The position numbers and the translations under genes were made by a program. Positions 61,785 through 64,000 of a DNA stretch of 64,000 nt are shown one piece after another. Numbering within the stretch: the first letter of the stretch is position 1; every line of letters starts with the position of its first letter. Below the pieces are notes generated by a model, which made no database searches, was not told the DNA's origin, and worked only from the letters and a program-made list of their open reading frames with translations. Source of the stretch: Diploptera punctata. Taxonomy: Eukaryota > Arthropoda > Insecta > Blattodea > Blaberidae. The DNA is taken from NCBI GenBank assembly GCA_030220185.1, contig JASPKZ010003419.1, positions 689,501 to 753,500 on the forward strand. The letters are read 5' to 3'.

Positions 61785-62260
61785 GATGACCTTCGTCCAT
61801 TTTTTCATCTGGGTGATTGCATAAAATGCATTTCGGTGAAGGCAGAACATTGATTTTGTGAAGGTGTTTTGCCAGACCGTTGTCATTCTAAAATGTGCTA
61901 CTTCTGTTTTTCTTGCTATCTTCGGTATATCAATATGTTTTATTAGGCATTCCCAATTTTTGTTTATGGCCACTGTTTGAAGTCTATTGTCATTCATAAT
62001 GTTGAATTTTAACTTTATGTGGCGTTTCACTGATGGGTAAGGTGTTGGTTTAGATCCAGGCAATTGTTCAATGCGAGATTTTTTTTTTGTTTTTGTGAGG
62101 AGATCGGGTGTTTCATTACCGGCAATCCCACAGTGGGAGGGTAGCCATTGGAGGACAACACCACAGTTTCCGAGGTCAGTGATAATGTCATAACATTCTT
62201 TGCAGTGTATGTATTGTAAAACAAGACTTAAAATAGTGTATTTTGAAACAATTAGCATCA
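61785..62260 (-). pseudogene. LINE RNase H domain and C-terminus
   Basis: The minus strand reads GNCGVVLQWLPSHCGIAGNE followed by TPDLLTKTKK, the end of an RNase H domain, then KTEVAHFRMTTVWQNTFTKS and CLHRNAFYAITQMKKWTK, a degraded zinc-finger-like tail. RNase H occurs in I/Jockey-type LINEs, so this is separate from LINE-A. Confidence 0.65.
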
Positions 62261-62294
62261 AGTATTGCAATTTTGTGATGGAACAAACTCGTGC

Positions 62295-62490
62295 ATAAAG
62301 TTGTATTAAAAGTTTTTTTAAAAATTCATCCTCATCGCACTACCTATTACATCTCTTACAGTTTCTCTTGCAGAACATGGAATTCTCTTCCACTCGATGC
62401 CAGAGACTGCCAAACTTTGACATATTTCAGAAACAATCTGAAGATTCTTTTTACTAACAGAAACATCTCACTAATAGTATTATTTTAATA
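62295..62490 (+). pseudogene. LINE-I-like C-terminus
   Basis: TWNSLPLDARDCQTLTYFRN matches TWNSLPPYVRDYETITSFKN of LINE-I. Confidence 0.6.
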
Positions 62491-62639
62491 AATGATAATT
62501 TATTTTTGTTTTATTTATTGAAAATAGTATTAAGATTTGTCAATATTTCAACCTATTGTCTTATACATACATAAATACATAAGTGATAGAGTAATTAGCA
62601 ATTCAAACACTATATTCAGAATCATATGTGCAAGTAAAA

Positions 62640-63568
62640 ATGGGAAAGTACTTGTCTAAAGGTTTTCAAACAAGTAAAGGATTACGACAGGGATGCTGTG
62701 TATCTCCAACATTATATAAGATTTATGGTGAAAAAGCTATTGAAGAATGGAAAAAGAAATGTAAACCGATGGGAACCACTAGATGATAATTCAACAATAT
62801 ATACACTCCAGTTTGCAGATGACCAATTGATATTGGCTCAAGAATTTGAAGATATAGAATACCTCACTAGAAAATTAATACAAGAATATAGTTTATGGGG
62901 TTTAAAGATCAATATGGATAAATCTAGATATATGACAATAGGGGATCTTCCTCAAGATTTAATACTAGAAGAAAATTTAGGGACAATTAAATACACTGAA
63001 GAATATAAGTATTTGGGAATAAAAATTACTAAAGATGGAAAACAAGAAACAGAGATAAGAAAACAGGATCAATATAGGAAAGTATGCTATATCTGCCCTA
63101 AATGGAATAGTATGGGACAAACATATCTTCAAAGAAACAAAAAAACTATTTTAATACAATAATCAGAAGCATTATTACCTATGGAGCTGATGTGTGGGCT
63201 TTAAATGCACAAATGAAAAAAAAATACTCGCCACTGAAATGGACTACTGGAGACGTGCTGTAAGAATATCCAGGAAGGATAAAATCAGAAATTCATATAT
63301 AAAAGAAAAAATGCAGGTACAATATTCAATATTAGATTTTTTAAAGAAGAAACAATTAAATTGGTACGGACACATTAGAAGGATGGAAGAAGGAAGACTA
63401 CCGAAGATAATCATGGATTGGGAACCACAGGGAAGGAAAAAGAAGGGTAGACCAAATATTACGTGGATTCAAGGAATCAATGAAACTAAGAGGGAATGGG
63501 AAATAGAAGAAGATATATGGATGAACAGACAAGAATGGAAAAACGTGTTGAAACAAATGTGTAGTTAA
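62640..63568 (+). pseudogene. LINE-P reverse transcriptase, longest copy
   Basis: GLRQGCCVSPTLYKIYGEKA at the 5' edge, a frameshift near 62770, then YTLQFADDQLILAQEFEDIE (FADD), LKINMDKSRYMTIGD and YKYLGIKITKDGKQ, a stop at 63160, then in another frame EMDYWRRAVRISRKDKIRNS, LNWYGHIRRMEEGRLPKII and GRKKKGRPNITWIQGI to TAA at 63566-63568. Confidence 0.75.
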
Positions 63569-63589
63569 CTGTGAACATGGGTACCGGAA

Positions 63590-63860
63590 AAATGTATATT
63601 CATTGTAAAAGTCGGAATAATAAAAAAAATAGAGTAATTAATTAAAAGTTACTAATATCCTCGTATTTGCATGTACAGTAAATAAAAGCAGTTCTTTCTT
63701 TATGTACACCGTATTTTATTATTAGTTTTCATTTTAATCATCATTAACTTTATTGTGTATAGATCTTACTTCTATTACTGCTGACTTTGGTCGAATAATG
63801 GTTTAGTACGCAATATTATTGTGGTTTCTGTATTTGAAACGTAAGTATTTTTTTCTGGTG
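63590..63860. other. No recognised feature
   Basis: AT-rich sequence after the LINE-P tail. Confidence 0.35.
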
Positions 63861-63884
63861 TCTGGAAGAGAAAGACACGTGGCC

Positions 63885-64000
63885 TTACTCTCATCATCAT
63901 CATCCTGTATCATGGCAGCTGCCGCCGTCTTCCGGAAACCAAACATCATTCCTCTCTGTCCATCCATTGATCTTCCTCCAATCCTCTGATATTCACAGCT
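63885..64000 (-). pseudogene. LINE C-terminal fragment, cut by window edge
   Basis: (GAT)n tail followed on the minus strand by a frame with GRSMDGQRGMMFGFRKTAAA. Just before it, 63858-63890 resembles a LINE-I 3' terminus (TGTCTGGAAGAGAAAGACAC). Confidence 0.45.

Overview
The window is insect nuclear DNA: AT-rich, with spliced genes that have TATA boxes, eukaryotic tRNA-like units, and very dense interspersed repeats. The LINE and tRNA-derived SINE families resemble what I remember of cockroach/termite (Blattodea) genomes, Periplaneta-like. That assignment is inference from memory, not a database result. There is no operon, bacterial gene or CRISPR array.

Two host genes can be supported, both on the + strand and about 15 kb apart. 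Gene 1 has a 15-nt first coding exon at 7017-7031 and a second coding exon at 10950-12449. It encodes a ~504-aa secreted protein rich in Tyr, Ser, Gln and Asn, with acidic blocks. Gene 2 has a 15-nt first coding exon at 22937-22951 and a second coding exon at 25563-26264. It encodes a ~238-aa secreted Ala-rich protein. Both have a TATA box, a short 5' UTR, a five-codon first coding exon, a phase-0 intron inside the signal peptide and one long terminal coding exon. This plan is typical of insect cuticle/structural protein genes. Both introns are filled with transposable elements, including inverted copies of one element (element X).

Nearly everything else is repeat. LINE-A (RTE-like by its short 3' UTR and C-terminal domain) has about 20 fragments. 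Other LINE remnants carry local labels B, C, D, F and H-Q. A LINE with APE-type endonuclease and RT (LINE-J, 53.1-56.05 kb) is nested in LINE-I. Four tRNA-derived SINE families are present; SINE-1 has seven copies. There are non-autonomous Helitrons, a rearranged mariner, a Tc1/mariner-like deletion derivative, and many micro- and minisatellites. Several insertions have readable target-site duplications, so relative order can be inferred.

The most unusual structures are tRNA-bearing palindromes. At 3781-4270 and 33604-34147, near-perfect inverted repeats carry a tRNA-like unit with a Pol III T-run terminator at the outer edge of each arm. At 19.48-22.21 kb a larger inverted repeat holds a 293-bp tandem array of the same tRNA-like unit, flanked by a convergent pair of intron-containing tRNA-Tyr-like genes. 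These tRNA-like units share an unusual six-bp anticodon stem, and two of the three structures lie in or beside Helitron DNA.

Layout: 0-6.5 kb LINE-A/B/F, Helitron and palindrome 1; 6.5-12.5 kb gene 1; 12.5-19.4 kb sparse sequence, minisatellite and LINE fragments; 19.5-22.5 kb giant inverted repeat; 22.8-26.5 kb gene 2; 26.5-33.5 kb nested LINEs; 33.6-34.95 kb palindrome 2, SINE-1 and an intact Helitron; 35-52.4 kb mixed repeats with a mariner nested in LINE-C; 52.8-56.6 kb LINE-J in LINE-I; 57 kb a decayed TE-derived gene; 58.5-64 kb LINE and SINE remnants.
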